Assembly: GCF_015689175.1 (NCBI RefSeq)
Contig: NZ_CP065047.1
Location: forward strand, 310,001-374,000
Length of the DNA stretch: 64,000 bases
Direction of reading: 5' to 3'
DNA from: Mycobacterium kubicae
GTDB taxonomy: Bacteria; Actinomycetota; Actinomycetes; Mycobacteriales; Mycobacteriaceae
Part shown: positions 8,514 through 19,211 of the stretch, in pieces
Layout: every line of letters starts with the position of its first letter
How positions within the stretch are numbered: position 1 is the first letter of the stretch
Position numbers and translations under genes: made by a program
The notes under the pieces: model-generated
What the model saw: the letters and a program-made list of their open reading frames with translations, nothing else
Told to the model about the DNA's origin: nothing
Database searches by the model: none

Positions 8514-10499
8514 GTGAACAGTGACGTGCGGGCCGCGGACTCGACGCCGTCGGCATCCGTCGGCCAACCGCGTCGCGCACCCACCGCCGCCCTGGTGGGC
8601 CTGGCTTGCGGGTTTCTCGCTGTTACGGTCGTGGCCGCGGTGTATGGGTTGCTTTCCGGGGACCGCCGCTATGCCGAGGCCGGTAATGCCCACCCCGGCA
8701 CGGTGATCAGCGTCGCCGAGCCGACGGGGTACTTCATCACCGCAGTGTTGGCAGCACTCTGCCTGGGGGCGTTGACCTATGTCGTCATGGCGTCGCGGCC
8801 GGAGCCCGATGGTTTGATCGATGCGGCGTCCTTCCGTATTCATGTTCTCGCGGAACGCCTTTCGGTGGGATGGCTGGCAGCTGCTGCGGCGATGATAGTC
8901 ATTCAGGCGTCGCACGATTCCGGTGTGGCGCCCAGTGCGCTGCTTTCCGGCACCGGACTAATCGACGCCGTGGGTGCCTCGGAGGTCAGCCGCGCCTGGA
9001 TCGTCGTCGCGATCTGCGCGCTGCTGACCGCGGTGGCGTTGCGCTTCGTCACTCGCTGGGTCGGCCATGTCGTACTGCTGGTCCCGGTGGTGATCGCCGT
9101 TGTCGCGACCGCAGTGACCGGTAATGCCGGGCAGGGGCCCGACCATGACTACTCGACCAGCGCGGCCATCGTCTTCGCGATTGCCGTTGCCGCGCTCACC
9201 GGGCTCAAGCTGGTCACCGCCGTGGCCGCAGGGACGCCGAACCGCGCCGTCTCGGTGACGCAGGTGATCTGCGGCGGGGTGGTTCTGGGGTACGGGGCTC
9301 TGTTGCTCTTGCTGCTGGTCCCGGGCTGGCCGATCGGTTCTGACTTCGGTCGCATTGGTTTGGGCGCCGGAGTGGTTGTTGCGGTGGTGTGGGTGAGTGA
9401 CCTGCGAAACCTGCGGGCCGACCGATTGCCGAGCGCGACGGCGAATACCGTCGCGGCCGTGGCCATGATGGCGGCCACCGCCGCACTGGCCACCCTGGCA
9501 GCCTCCACCGCGCCGCGTTTGTTGACCCATCGGTTCACCGCCTGGGACGTGTTCCTGGGTTACCCGCTGCCCCGACCGCCGACGGTCGCCACAGTGCTCA
9601 GCCTTTGGCGGTTCGACACCCTGATCGGAACCGCGGGTGTGGTCCTGGCGATCGGTTATGTGGTCGCGTTCGTCCGGTTGCGGCGCGCGGGCAACTCCTG
9701 GCCGGCCGGCCGACTTGCGGCATGGCTGATCGGTTGTGTCGCACTGGTGTTCACCAGCAGCTCAGGTATGCGGGCCTACGGGTCTGCGATGTTCAGCGTG
9801 CACATGGCCGAACACATGACGCTCAACATGTTCATCCCGGTCCTGTTGGTGCTCGGCGGGCCGGTGACGCTGGCGTTGCGGGTCTTGCCCGCCGCACGCG
9901 ACGGACAGCCGCCGGGCCCGCGCGAGTGGTTGATGTGGCTGCTGCACTCCCGGGTGACGAAGTTCCTGTCGCACCCGATGATCGCCTTCGTCCTCTTCGT
10001 GGGCTCGCCCTACATCGTCTATTTCACACCGATTTTCGACACCCTGGTCCGGTATCACTGGGGCCATGAGTTCATGGCGATCCACTTCCTCCTGGTCGGC
10101 TACTTGTTCTACTGGGCCATCATCGGGATCGACCCGGGGCCGCGCCGCCTGCCCTATCCCGGCCGCATCGGACTTCTGTTCGCGGTCATGCCTTTCCACG
10201 CCTTCTTCGGTATCGCATTGATGACCATGGCGTCGGCCGTCGGCGGCAGGTTCTACCGCACACTGGACCTGCCCTGGCTGTCCAGCGTCGTCGACGACCA
10301 GCATCTGGGTGGCGGAATCGCATGGAGCCTCACCGAGTTGCCAGTCATCATCGTCATCGTTGCGTTGGTGACGCAATGGGCACGCCAGGACCGCCGCGTC
10401 GCGTCGCGCACCGACCGCCACGCCGACAGCGACTACGGCGACGACGACCTCGAGGCCTATAACGCGATGCTGCGCGAGCTGTCGCGGATGCGCCGATAA
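8514..10499 (+). CDS. CopD/CtaG-type copper and cytochrome oxidase assembly membrane protein
   Basis: A 661-residue polytopic protein, the same length I recall for M. tuberculosis Rv0102. The N-terminal half is a CopD-like membrane domain. The C-terminal half is a CtaG_caa3-type domain with its conserved His and Met positions: [25 protein letters not shown], then [33 protein letters not shown] and [12 protein letters not shown]. Around 15 membrane segments are visible, and a charged tail ends the protein. CtaG-like proteins deliver copper to cytochrome oxidase and CopD-like ones import copper; the fusion suggests periplasmic copper uptake or insertion. It converges on a CopZ-type chaperone and CtpB. 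Confidence 0.88.
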   Translation: MNSDVRAADSTPSASVGQPRRAPTAALVGLACGFLAVTVVAAVYGLLSGDRRYAEAGNAHPGTVISVAEPTGYFITAVLAALCLGALTYVVMASRPEPDGLIDAASFRIHVLAERLSVGWLAAAAAMIVIQASHDSGVAPSALLSGTGLIDAVGASEVSRAWIVVAICALLTAVALRFVTRWVGHVVLLVPVVIAVVATAVTGNAGQGPDHDYSTSAAIVFAIAVAALTGLKLVTAVAAGTPNRAVSVTQVICGGVVLGYGALLLLLLVPGWPIGSDFGRIGLGAGVVVAVVWVSDLRNLRADRLPSATANTVAAVAMMAATAALATLAASTAPRLLTHRFTAWDVFLGYPLPRPPTVATVLSLWRFDTLIGTAGVVLAIGYVVAFVRLRRAGNSWPAGRLAAWLIGCVALVFTSSSGMRAYGSAMFSVHMAEHMTLNMFIPVLLVLGGPVTLALRVLPAARDGQPPGPREWLMWLLHSRVTKFLSHPMIAFVLFVGSPYIVYFTPIFDTLVRYHWGHEFMAIHFLLVGYLFYWAIIGIDPGPRRLPYPGRIGLLFAVMPFHAFFGIALMTMASAVGGRFYRTLDLPWLSSVVDDQHLGGGIAWSLTELPVIIVIVALVTQWARQDRRVASRTDRHADSDYGDDDLEAYNAMLRELSRMRR

Positions 10500-10506
10500 C
10501 GGGCCT

Positions 10507-10725
10507 TCACCCGACGACCGCGAAGTTTCCCTCGCCGTCGAGTGCCGCCTGAACCTGGTCGCTGGTCAATTCGGTGTCTGTAGAAATCCGCACCGTAGAA
10601 CTGCCTTTGCTGTCCAAGTCGATGCTGACGGCATTGACCGGCGGCAGGGCGGTGAGCGCATTGGTGACGGTGGCCACACAGCCTCCGCAGTGCAGTCCGT
10701 TGACGGAGAAGGTCTGTTCGGCCAT
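10507..10725 (-). CDS. CopZ-like copper chaperone (HMA domain)
   Basis: A 72-residue single heavy-metal-associated domain. The metal loop is GLHCGGC (residues 11-17), with Cys14 and Cys17 as the Cu(I) ligands and VATVTNAL as the following helix. The size is normal for CopZ. Translation begins 3 bases after the ctpB stop codon, so it is in one operon with that ATPase and probably hands Cu(I) to it. Confidence 0.92.
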   Translation of the reverse strand: MAEQTFSVNGLHCGGCVATVTNALTALPPVNAVSIDLDSKGSSTVRISTDTELTSDQVQAALDGEGNFAVVG

Positions 10726-10728
10726 CTG

Positions 10729-12987
<2,259 letters not shown>

Positions 12988-13046
12988 GGCCCTCCTAAAA
13001 ACTCAGCATGGTTTGCGGCGTGTTGAACGCCAGCGTACAAGCGGTG

Positions 13047-14411
13047 CTATCGCTGGCTGGTCGCGTGCGCGCGGACCAGGGCGCACAGCTGCCAGCGGCC
13101 GGGCACGCCCTTGAGTTCGCGCTCGCCGCGATCGGCGAACCTGTGCCGCGACCCGGTGACGATGTCGCGCACCGTCGATGACACCAGCACCTCGCTGGGC
13201 TCGGCCAGCGCCGCGACCCGCGCCCCGATGTGGACCGCCATACCTGCCACGTTGGCACCCCGCATTTCCACCTCACCCGCGTGAATCCCGACCCGCACTT
13301 CGATGCCGAGCACCCGAACCGCCTCGACGATCTGATCGGCGCAGGCGATTGCGGCGCTGGGGCTGGTGAAGGTCGCTACGAACCCGTCGCCCGCGGTGTT
13401 CACCTCGCGCCCGCCGAAGCGGTCGAGTTCGTGGCGCACGATGGTGTCGTGGTTGTCGAGTAGGTCGCGCCACCGGTCGTCGCCGAGCGTGGCGGCGCGT
13501 TGCGTGGAGCCGACGATGTCGGTGAACACAATGGTGGTCAGCACCCGGTCGGCGTCGAAGCCGCGTACTCCGGTGATGAACTCCTCGATCTCGTCGAGCA
13601 TCGCCGCGGTGTCGCCGACCCAGTACAGCGAGTCGTTGCCCGCTAACTCCACGAAGCGTGCACCGGCGATGTGTTCGGCCAAGTAGCGACCATGCCGGAA
13701 GGGGACGAACCGCGCGCCTCGGCGATGCATGATCAACGTCGGCGCGGTGATCTTGCTCAGCGAGTCGCGCGCATCGGCGTCCCGCAGGGCGTTGACGAAG
13801 GCGCGGGCACTGCTGGGCGAGGCGGCGCGGTTGCCGGCAAGGTCCCACCAAGACCGGAACGCGTCGTCGTGAGCGACACTGGGCGCGAGGATGCCGAGCA
13901 CGTCGAACCCCCGTTCCACCGCGTCGGGCTCGATGCCCACCGTCAGGAATGGGTCGGCAATGTCGGGGTCGGCGCCGATCTCATAGCCGGGTGCCCGCAG
14001 CGAGCGTGCCGAGCCGTTGACGATCACCAGACTGCGGACCCGTTCGGGGTGTTCGGCGGCAAGAACCAGGGCGCTGGTCGCACTGAATCCGTTGGCGAAG
14101 ATGGTGGCTTGCGTGCAGCCCACCGCATCCATGACGGCGATGGCGTCCTCGGCCCAGTACTCGGGTCCGAGCATCTCGAGGGAAGAGACGCGCGAGGACA
14201 GGCCCACGCCCCGGTGGTCGAACCGGATGACGCGACTGAACGACGCCAGCCGACGGTGAAAGCGGTACATCGACGGCTCGGCGTCGATGGTGTCGATGGG
14301 AATGTTGGGTCCCGGTACCGCCAGCAGATCTATCGGGCCCTCGCCCAGGACCTGGTAGGCGATGTCCAGGTCGCCGCACCTGGCGTAGCGGGTCCGGGGT
14401 AGCTGCGCCAC
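13047..14411 (-). CDS. Alpha/beta hydrolase fused to class III adenylate cyclase (LipJ-like)
   Basis: 454 residues in two parts. Residues about 1-285 form an alpha/beta hydrolase. Residues about 290-450 form a class III nucleotide cyclase: [15 protein letters not shown] (first metal Asp), [11 protein letters not shown] (second metal Asp), [10 protein letters not shown] and [26 protein letters not shown]. The same architecture occurs in M. tuberculosis Rv1900c (LipJ). The cyclase half looks active. The hydrolase half looks degenerate: the nucleophile elbow reads GFSAT rather than GxSxG, and where relatives have GxDH the sequence is AGNDSLYW, so the catalytic His appears lost. It is immediately downstream of a TetR gene (2-base gap), so the two are cotranscribed. 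Confidence 0.9.
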   Translation of the reverse strand: MAQLPRTRYARCGDLDIAYQVLGEGPIDLLAVPGPNIPIDTIDAEPSMYRFHRRLASFSRVIRFDHRGVGLSSRVSSLEMLGPEYWAEDAIAVMDAVGCTQATIFANGFSATSALVLAAEHPERVRSLVIVNGSARSLRAPGYEIGADPDIADPFLTVGIEPDAVERGFDVLGILAPSVAHDDAFRSWWDLAGNRAASPSSARAFVNALRDADARDSLSKITAPTLIMHRRGARFVPFRHGRYLAEHIAGARFVELAGNDSLYWVGDTAAMLDEIEEFITGVRGFDADRVLTTIVFTDIVGSTQRAATLGDDRWRDLLDNHDTIVRHELDRFGGREVNTAGDGFVATFTSPSAAIACADQIVEAVRVLGIEVRVGIHAGEVEMRGANVAGMAVHIGARVAALAEPSEVLVSSTVRDIVTGSRHRFADRGERELKGVPGRWQLCALVRAHATSQR

Positions 14412-14413
14412 GG

Positions 14414-15004
14414 TTACAGGCTAATGATCGGCACCAGGTAGCGAGCCGCGTAATCGCGCACCGCCGCGTCGTCGGAGGTGTCCAGGCGGTCGGTCGGGAA
14501 CATGATGATGCCGACAGCGACGCGCAGCAGAATCTCGGCCACGTTGGCCAGATCGGCATCAGCCAGGTCTGCACCGCACCGCCGCAGGGTGTGGGCGATC
14601 CCGTCGGCGAACTGGCCGACCGGGAAGACATGCGAGCGCGAGAACATGCCGAACAGCTCGGGTTCGCTTTCGGCGATGCGCGAATACAGCGGCGAGTCCT
14701 GGATGAGACGGACACCGAGGGCGAACGCCTCGACGACGGCCTGCTGCGGGTTACGGCCGCTGGTCGCTTGGTCCAGCGTGGTGAAGAACGACTCGGCCTC
14801 CCGCCGTACCACGCGTTCGAACAGCTCGTCTTTGGTGGGAAAGCGGCGGTAGATGGTGCTGCGGCTGACACCGGCGCGCGCCGCGACGTCTTCGATGTTG
14901 GCCCGGCGCACGCCGTAGGTCTCGAACACCGTGCGCGCGGTATCCAAGATCAGGCGGTCGAGATCGGTGACGGATTGTGTCTCTGGGCTCATCCTGGTCT
15001 GCAT
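14414..15004 (-). CDS. TetR-family transcriptional regulator
   Basis: 196 residues from the ATG at 15004 (MQTRMSPET). The reading frame is open for 64 more codons upstream but that part has no family similarity. The N-terminal HTH is typical: [40 protein letters not shown]. The C-terminal half is the ligand-binding domain, ending in LVPIISL. It is cotranscribed with the cyclase fusion gene and divergent from the DUF2236 gene; an 8+8 inverted repeat in the shared upstream region is its likely operator. Confidence 0.9.
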   Translation of the reverse strand: MQTRMSPETQSVTDLDRLILDTARTVFETYGVRRANIEDVAARAGVSRSTIYRRFPTKDELFERVVRREAESFFTTLDQATSGRNPQQAVVEAFALGVRLIQDSPLYSRIAESEPELFGMFSRSHVFPVGQFADGIAHTLRRCGADLADADLANVAEILLRVAVGIIMFPTDRLDTSDDAAVRDYAARYLVPIISL

Positions 15005-15129
15005 GGTAGTTCCGCCGCGGGCCAGCGACATTGCCGCCGCGGCTGTGACGACGGCTCGGTCAACGGCCGTGGCGGCACACTGGGCGCAGCGGTTTCGCGT
15101 TGCGGCAGGCCCGGCAGCGAAGCTAGGGT

Positions 15130-15153
15130 GACACAAAAATACAAGTTTGTGTC
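15130..15153. promoter_or_regulatory. Inverted repeat, putative TetR operator
   Basis: GACACAAA-aatacaag-TTTGTGTC: perfect 8-base arms with an 8-base spacer, 22 bases before the DUF2236 start codon. It is AT-rich against its surroundings. The position in the divergent TetR/DUF2236 gap suggests that the TetR protein represses both sides from here. Confidence 0.65.
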
Positions 15154-15174
15154 TGTGCTTCACGAGAGGATGGC

Positions 15175-16110
15175 ATGTCAGCGCGCAACGCCGCAAGCTT
15201 CGACGCCGGGGTCGGCGAAGCGCAGCCAGTGCTGGTCGACGACCTGTCGGCTGCGGACGTCATCCGGCTGGGTCCCGATTCGCTGATCTGGAAGTTCTAC
15301 GGAGACAACCGAACCCAGATTTTCGGTTTCCAGCGGGTCGCCGGCACGGAGAACTGCATCGAACAACTGGCACAGGGCGTGTTCGATCACTCGGTCATCT
15401 TCAGCGACACGCTGGGCAGAGCTAAGCGCACCGCGCCGCCGCTAATGCGGACCGTCTACTCCGACGATCCACAGAAGTGGGGCCGCACGGTGCGGGACTT
15501 CCACAAACCGATCAAGGGCACGATCAGTGACGGCTCCCGCTATCACGCGCTCAATCCCGAGTTGTTCTATTGGGCGCACGCCACGTTCGTCGACCAGGTC
15601 CTCTACAACGCGGATATGTTCATCCGCCGGTTGTCTCGTGCGGAGAAGGAGCAGATCTTCGAGGAAAGCAAGGTCTGGTATCGCCTTTACGGCGTCAGCG
15701 ACCGCGGGCAGCCGCAGACGTACGACGAATTCGTCGCCTACTGGGACGGCATGTTGAACCGGTTCGTGCCGCACAAGACGGTTTTGTACGGCACCGGGTA
15801 CCTCCGCAAAGGGATTCCGGGGCCGCGCAGCATTCCCCGACCGCTCTGGAAGATCATGTCCGCGCCACTGAACGCCTATGCCCGCCTGGTGATCGTGGGC
15901 ACCTTGCCGCCGCAGATGCGCGACGTGTGCGGTCTGGCGTGGAATCCGAAGAAAGAGAAGCGGTTTCAGCGATTTGCCGCGGTAATGCGGGCGCTGAATC
16001 CCCTCATCAATCGGTTGCCGATCCGGGCCGTGTACGCGCCGTGGGCGGCGGAGGCGTGGATTCGCCGGGGCATCGATCCACGCAGACTGCACAACCGTCC
16101 GGCTGCCTAA
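15175..16110 (+). CDS. DUF2236 / MpaB-type oxygenase family protein
   Basis: A 311-residue protein of the DUF2236 family, which includes latex-clearing protein Lcp and the fungal oxygenase MpaB and is generally haem-dependent. Typical features are DSLIWKFYGD near residue 40, TPPLMRTV-like APPLMRTVYSDDP around residues 88-100, and the HALNPELFYWAHATFVD block (about residues 124-140), where His and Trp residues surround the cofactor in characterised relatives. It ends RAVYAPWAAEAWIRRG. ATG 15175 is preceded by GAGAGG. It is divergent from and probably repressed by the TetR regulator. The substrate is unknown. Confidence 0.85.
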   Translation: MSARNAASFDAGVGEAQPVLVDDLSAADVIRLGPDSLIWKFYGDNRTQIFGFQRVAGTENCIEQLAQGVFDHSVIFSDTLGRAKRTAPPLMRTVYSDDPQKWGRTVRDFHKPIKGTISDGSRYHALNPELFYWAHATFVDQVLYNADMFIRRLSRAEKEQIFEESKVWYRLYGVSDRGQPQTYDEFVAYWDGMLNRFVPHKTVLYGTGYLRKGIPGPRSIPRPLWKIMSAPLNAYARLVIVGTLPPQMRDVCGLAWNPKKEKRFQRFAAVMRALNPLINRLPIRAVYAPWAAEAWIRRGIDPRRLHNRPAA

Positions 16111-16309
16111 TTCTCCTGGCCCTGCAACGGGATAGGGCGGCAGCGCCATCTCGCGCATTCTTGATCGCCGTGGCCGGATCCTGGCGCGCTCGGGGCGGAA
16201 CGTGCGCAGTCGAGCTACGTCTATGTAGTCGACTCCGAATACCCAAGGCAGACACGGGATTTGGCTTGGCGTTTTGGCTGGGGCTGGGATATCGCGACGG
16301 CGATGTCTG

Positions 16310-16474
16310 TCAGCGTTCCTCCCGGAATTGCACATGCCGGCGGATGACGGGGTCGTACTTCTTGAGGATCATTCGGTCAGGATCGTTGCGACGGTTCTTC
16401 CGCGTGACGTAGGTGTAGCCGGTGCCCGCGGTCGAGCGCAGTTTGATGACGGGCCGAATCTCGCTGCGCGCCAT
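16310..16474 (-). CDS. rpmG: 50S ribosomal protein L33, zinc-independent form
   Basis: 54 residues: [20 protein letters not shown], then the [12 protein letters not shown] and [11 protein letters not shown] stretches, ending FREER. This is clearly L33. It has no cysteine, so it is the C-minus form that does not need zinc. Its ATG overlaps the rpmB stop (TGATG), giving translational coupling. In mycobacteria such forms replace the zinc-binding copies under zinc starvation, and the pair here is divergent from a Zur box. Confidence 0.95.
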   Translation of the reverse strand: MARSEIRPVIKLRSTAGTGYTYVTRKNRRNDPDRMILKKYDPVIRRHVQFREER

Positions 16475-16701
16475 CAGCTTCGCCGCATCCGGGCGACGAC
16501 GGCTTCGATGCCGTCACGATCGATGACCTTGATGCCCTTGGCGCTGACCCGCAGCGTGATGCGCCGATTCTGCGACGGCAGGTAATAGCTCTTCACCTGG
16601 ATGTTGGGCGACCAGCGTCGCCGGGTGCGACGGTGCGAATGCGACACGGCATTACCGAAACTCACCGTGCGTCCGGTGACTTGGCAGCGGGCGGACATCA
16701 C
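16474..16701 (-). CDS. rpmB: 50S ribosomal protein L28, zinc-independent form
   Basis: 75 residues. The L28 signature [17 protein letters not shown] is present, and the rest fits the family. It has only one Cys (MSARCQVTG), where zinc-binding L28 has CxxC pairs, so this is a C-minus paralogue. First gene of the leftward pair rpmB-rpmG. Its start is 70 bases from the Zur box and 101 bases from the divergent CobW-like gene, so both directions are probably derepressed when zinc is low. Confidence 0.94.
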   Translation of the reverse strand: MMSARCQVTGRTVSFGNAVSHSHRRTRRRWSPNIQVKSYYLPSQNRRITLRVSAKGIKVIDRDGIEAVVARMRRS

Positions 16702-16771
16702 GCCGCTCCTCTCTGTGGGAAACGATCTTCGACAAGCGTTGCCGGGGACTGTACCGTGATTCCGGGCTTAA

Positions 16772-16786
16772 TGACAATCATTTTCA
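16772..16786. promoter_or_regulatory. Zur box
   Basis: TGACAATCATTTTCA, a near-perfect palindrome (TGA-AAT-ATT-TCA matched across the centre) close to the mycobacterial Zur consensus as I recall it (TGAAAATnATTTTCA-like). It lies 16 bases before the CobW-like start codon, where a bound repressor would block transcription of cobW-rpmE2, and within reach of rpmB-rpmG. Confidence 0.88.
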
Positions 16787-16802
16787 ACAAGGGGGCGGGC
16801 GG

Positions 16803-17999
16803 ATGCGGACGCCGGTGATTCTGGTGGTAGGTCAGGGCGAAACCGACGGCGTCGCCGGTGCGTTGTTGCGCCGGCCTGGGACGGTGGTGGTCGAGCACCG
16901 CTTCGACGGCCACGTGGTGAAACGGTCGACCATCGCGCTGCACGGCGGTGAACTCACCGCCACCGACGAGGCGTTGGAGTTGGCGCACGGCTGTGTGGCC
17001 TGCACCGTTCGCAACGACCTGTTGGTGCTGCTGCGCAAGCTGCACCGCCGTGACCAGGTGGACCGGATCGTGGTGCACCTGGCGCCGTGGTTGGAGCCCG
17101 AGCCGATCTGCTGGGCGATCAATCACGTCCGGGTCCGGATCGGTTCGGGCTATCCGGACGGACCGGCCGGGCTCGACGTGCGGATCGGGGCCGTAGTGAC
17201 CTGTGTCGACGCCGCTCGATGGCTGGCGCAGTCGCTCGGCGACGACGAACTTCCGGATGGACGGACGGTGGCCCAAGTGACGGTCGGCCAAGCCGAGTTC
17301 GCCGACATGCTGGTGTTGACCCACCCGGAGTCGGTCACGCTGGCAGTGTTGCGCCGGCTGGCGCCACGGGCCCGCATCACCGTCGGGCTCGAGCGCCTCG
17401 AGTTGGGGCTGGCGAATCTGGATGACGACTCGCGCCGGGGGCGCAGCTTCCATTCACACGCCCCGCTGCTGGCCGGAAGCCCTCCGTTGACCGTGGACGG
17501 CAGCGTCGCGGTCCTGGAGTTCAACGCCCGCCGCCCCTTTCACCCACGGCGTCTGCACGATGGGATGGACTTGCTGCTCGACGGAGTGATTCGCACCCGG
17601 GGTCGGCTCTGGCTCGCCAACCGGCCCGACCAGGTCATGTGGCTGGAGTCAGCCGGCGGCGGGCTGCGGGTGACCTCCGCGGGCAAATGGCTGGCGGCGA
17701 TGTCCGCCGCGGAGGTGGCCTACGTGGACCCCGAGCGGCGCTTGTTCGCCGAGCTGATGTGGAAATACCGGTTCGGCGACCGACACACCGCGATGACCGT
17801 CCTGGTCTGTGGCGCCGACCGCGCTGAAGTCGTCCGCGCCTTGCACGGCGCGCTGCTCACCGATGACGAGATGGCGCACCCGCAACGCTGGCAGACCTAT
17901 GACGACCCGTTCGGCGACTGGCATGAAGACCCGTGCCAGGAGGCGCCCGACGTGGTCGGTGACTTGTCGGCACACCGCAACAACGGAGACGAGCGATGA
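16803..17999 (+). CDS. mrf: CobW-family protein with degenerate P-loop, Mrf-like
   Basis: 398 residues, the length I recall for M. tuberculosis Rv0106. The fold is CobW/COG0523-like, with a C-terminal CobW_C region ([34 protein letters not shown]). The usual Walker A glycine-lysine loop is replaced by [14 protein letters not shown], without Lys-Thr, so GTP binding is doubtful. The CxCC metal motif is reduced to [11 protein letters not shown] (two Cys). In M. smegmatis a CobW-like protein of the C-minus operon, Mrf, recruits the hibernation factor Mpy to ribosomes under zinc depletion; assignment to Mrf rests on this context and on the lost P-loop. It sits behind a Zur box and overlaps rpmE2 (ATGA). 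Confidence 0.82.
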   Translation: MRTPVILVVGQGETDGVAGALLRRPGTVVVEHRFDGHVVKRSTIALHGGELTATDEALELAHGCVACTVRNDLLVLLRKLHRRDQVDRIVVHLAPWLEPEPICWAINHVRVRIGSGYPDGPAGLDVRIGAVVTCVDAARWLAQSLGDDELPDGRTVAQVTVGQAEFADMLVLTHPESVTLAVLRRLAPRARITVGLERLELGLANLDDDSRRGRSFHSHAPLLAGSPPLTVDGSVAVLEFNARRPFHPRRLHDGMDLLLDGVIRTRGRLWLANRPDQVMWLESAGGGLRVTSAGKWLAAMSAAEVAYVDPERRLFAELMWKYRFGDRHTAMTVLVCGADRAEVVRALHGALLTDDEMAHPQRWQTYDDPFGDWHEDPCQEAPDVVGDLSAHRNNGDER

Positions 18000-18256
18000 A
18001 ACGCGGGATCCACCCCCACTACGGCCCTGTTGTGTTTCAGGACGCCAATACGGGCGCATGTTTCCTCACGCGTTCCACGCTGAGCAGCCCCCGCACGATC
18101 GAATGGCAGACCGCCGATGGGGTGCATACCTACCCGCTGGTGGTGGTGGAGGTGTCGGCCGATTCGCACCCGTTCTGGACGGGTACCCAGCGGACGCTCG
18201 GCGTCGCTGGCCGCGTCGAGCGGTTCTACCGGCGGTACGGCCAGCGATCCTCTTAG
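17996..18256 (+). CDS. rpmE2: 50S ribosomal protein L31 type B
   Basis: 86 residues beginning [20 protein letters not shown], with [29 protein letters not shown] and [11 protein letters not shown]: the type B L31 pattern, longer than zinc-binding type A and without its CxxC. It overlaps the upstream CobW-like gene by ATGA, so translation is coupled. It completes a set of three zinc-free large-subunit proteins (L28, L31, L33) at one Zur box. Confidence 0.94.
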   Translation: MKRGIHPHYGPVVFQDANTGACFLTRSTLSSPRTIEWQTADGVHTYPLVVVEVSADSHPFWTGTQRTLGVAGRVERFYRRYGQRSS

Positions 18257-18323
18257 CACGGCTATGTGACCATGGGTCACAATAGGGCCTGACAGGTCGA
18301 AGGCGATCGGAGGACGCGGTCCA

Positions 18324-19211
18324 ATGAATCTGGCAGGCGAGGTCCTTAACTGGGCGACCGACCTGTTGGCCAACCCCGCGCGCATCTCCGACCCGGACCG
18401 GCTGCGCGGCGCGGTCTGCGGCAAGACGGTGCTGGTGACCGGTGCGTCCTACGGTATCGGCGAGGCGACCGCCCGCAAACTTGCGGCCGCTGGGGCCACG
18501 GTGCTGATCGTGGCTCGTTCCGCCGACAAGCTCGACGACGTTGCGGCATCGATCAACGCCGGCGGCGGACAGGCCGTTGCCTACCCCGCTGACCTGACCG
18601 ACGAAGCCGTCGTCAGCGGGTTGACCAAGCAGGTCACCGAGAACCACGGAGCCCTGGACATCGTGGTCAGCAACGCCGGTAAGTCGCTGCGCCGGTCGCT
18701 GCACGATCAGTACGACCGCCCGCACGACTTTCAGCGCACCATTGACATCAACTACCTCGGGCCGATCTGGCTGCTCCTCGGCCTGCTCCCCGCGATGCGC
18801 GAGCAGGGCCGCGGGCACATCGTCAACGTCTCCAGCGTCGGGGTGCGCGTGGCTCCCGGCCCGCAATGGGGCGCCTACCAAGCTTCGAAGGGGGCGTTCG
18901 ACCGCTGGCTGCGCAGCGTGGGACCGGAGTTGCACCTCGACGGGGTGGACGTGACGTCGGTGTACTTCGCGCTGGTGCGCACCCGCATGATCGAGCCGAC
19001 GCCCATGCTGGGACGCCTCCCGGGCCTGTCTTCTGACGAAGCCGCCGACGTGATCGCCAAGGCGGTCATCGAGCGGCCCCGCACCATCGAGCCGCCCTGG
19101 CTTGGGCCGGCTGAGCTGGCATCGGTGCTGCTGGCCGGACCCGCCGACCGCGCGGCGCGCTTATGGCACCGCCGCTTCTTCGCCGATTCCGCCGGCGCGG
19201 TGGCGGGCTGA
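18324..19211 (+). CDS. SDR family oxidoreductase
   Basis: 295 residues. An N-terminal extension of about 30 residues (LNWATDLLANPARISDP) precedes TGASYGIGEATARKL; then VSNAGKSLRRS, NVSSVGVRVAPGPQWGAYQASKGAF (catalytic Ser, Tyr, Lys), and a long C-terminal tail. Tailed SDRs of this kind are frequent beside acyl-CoA synthetases in mycobacteria. The stop overlaps the start of the acyl-CoA synthetase (TGATG), so the two form an operon probably acting on one lipid substrate. Confidence 0.87.
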   Translation: MNLAGEVLNWATDLLANPARISDPDRLRGAVCGKTVLVTGASYGIGEATARKLAAAGATVLIVARSADKLDDVAASINAGGGQAVAYPADLTDEAVVSGLTKQVTENHGALDIVVSNAGKSLRRSLHDQYDRPHDFQRTIDINYLGPIWLLLGLLPAMREQGRGHIVNVSSVGVRVAPGPQWGAYQASKGAFDRWLRSVGPELHLDGVDVTSVYFALVRTRMIEPTPMLGRLPGLSSDEAADVIAKAVIERPRTIEPPWLGPAELASVLLAGPADRAARLWHRRFFADSAGAVAG

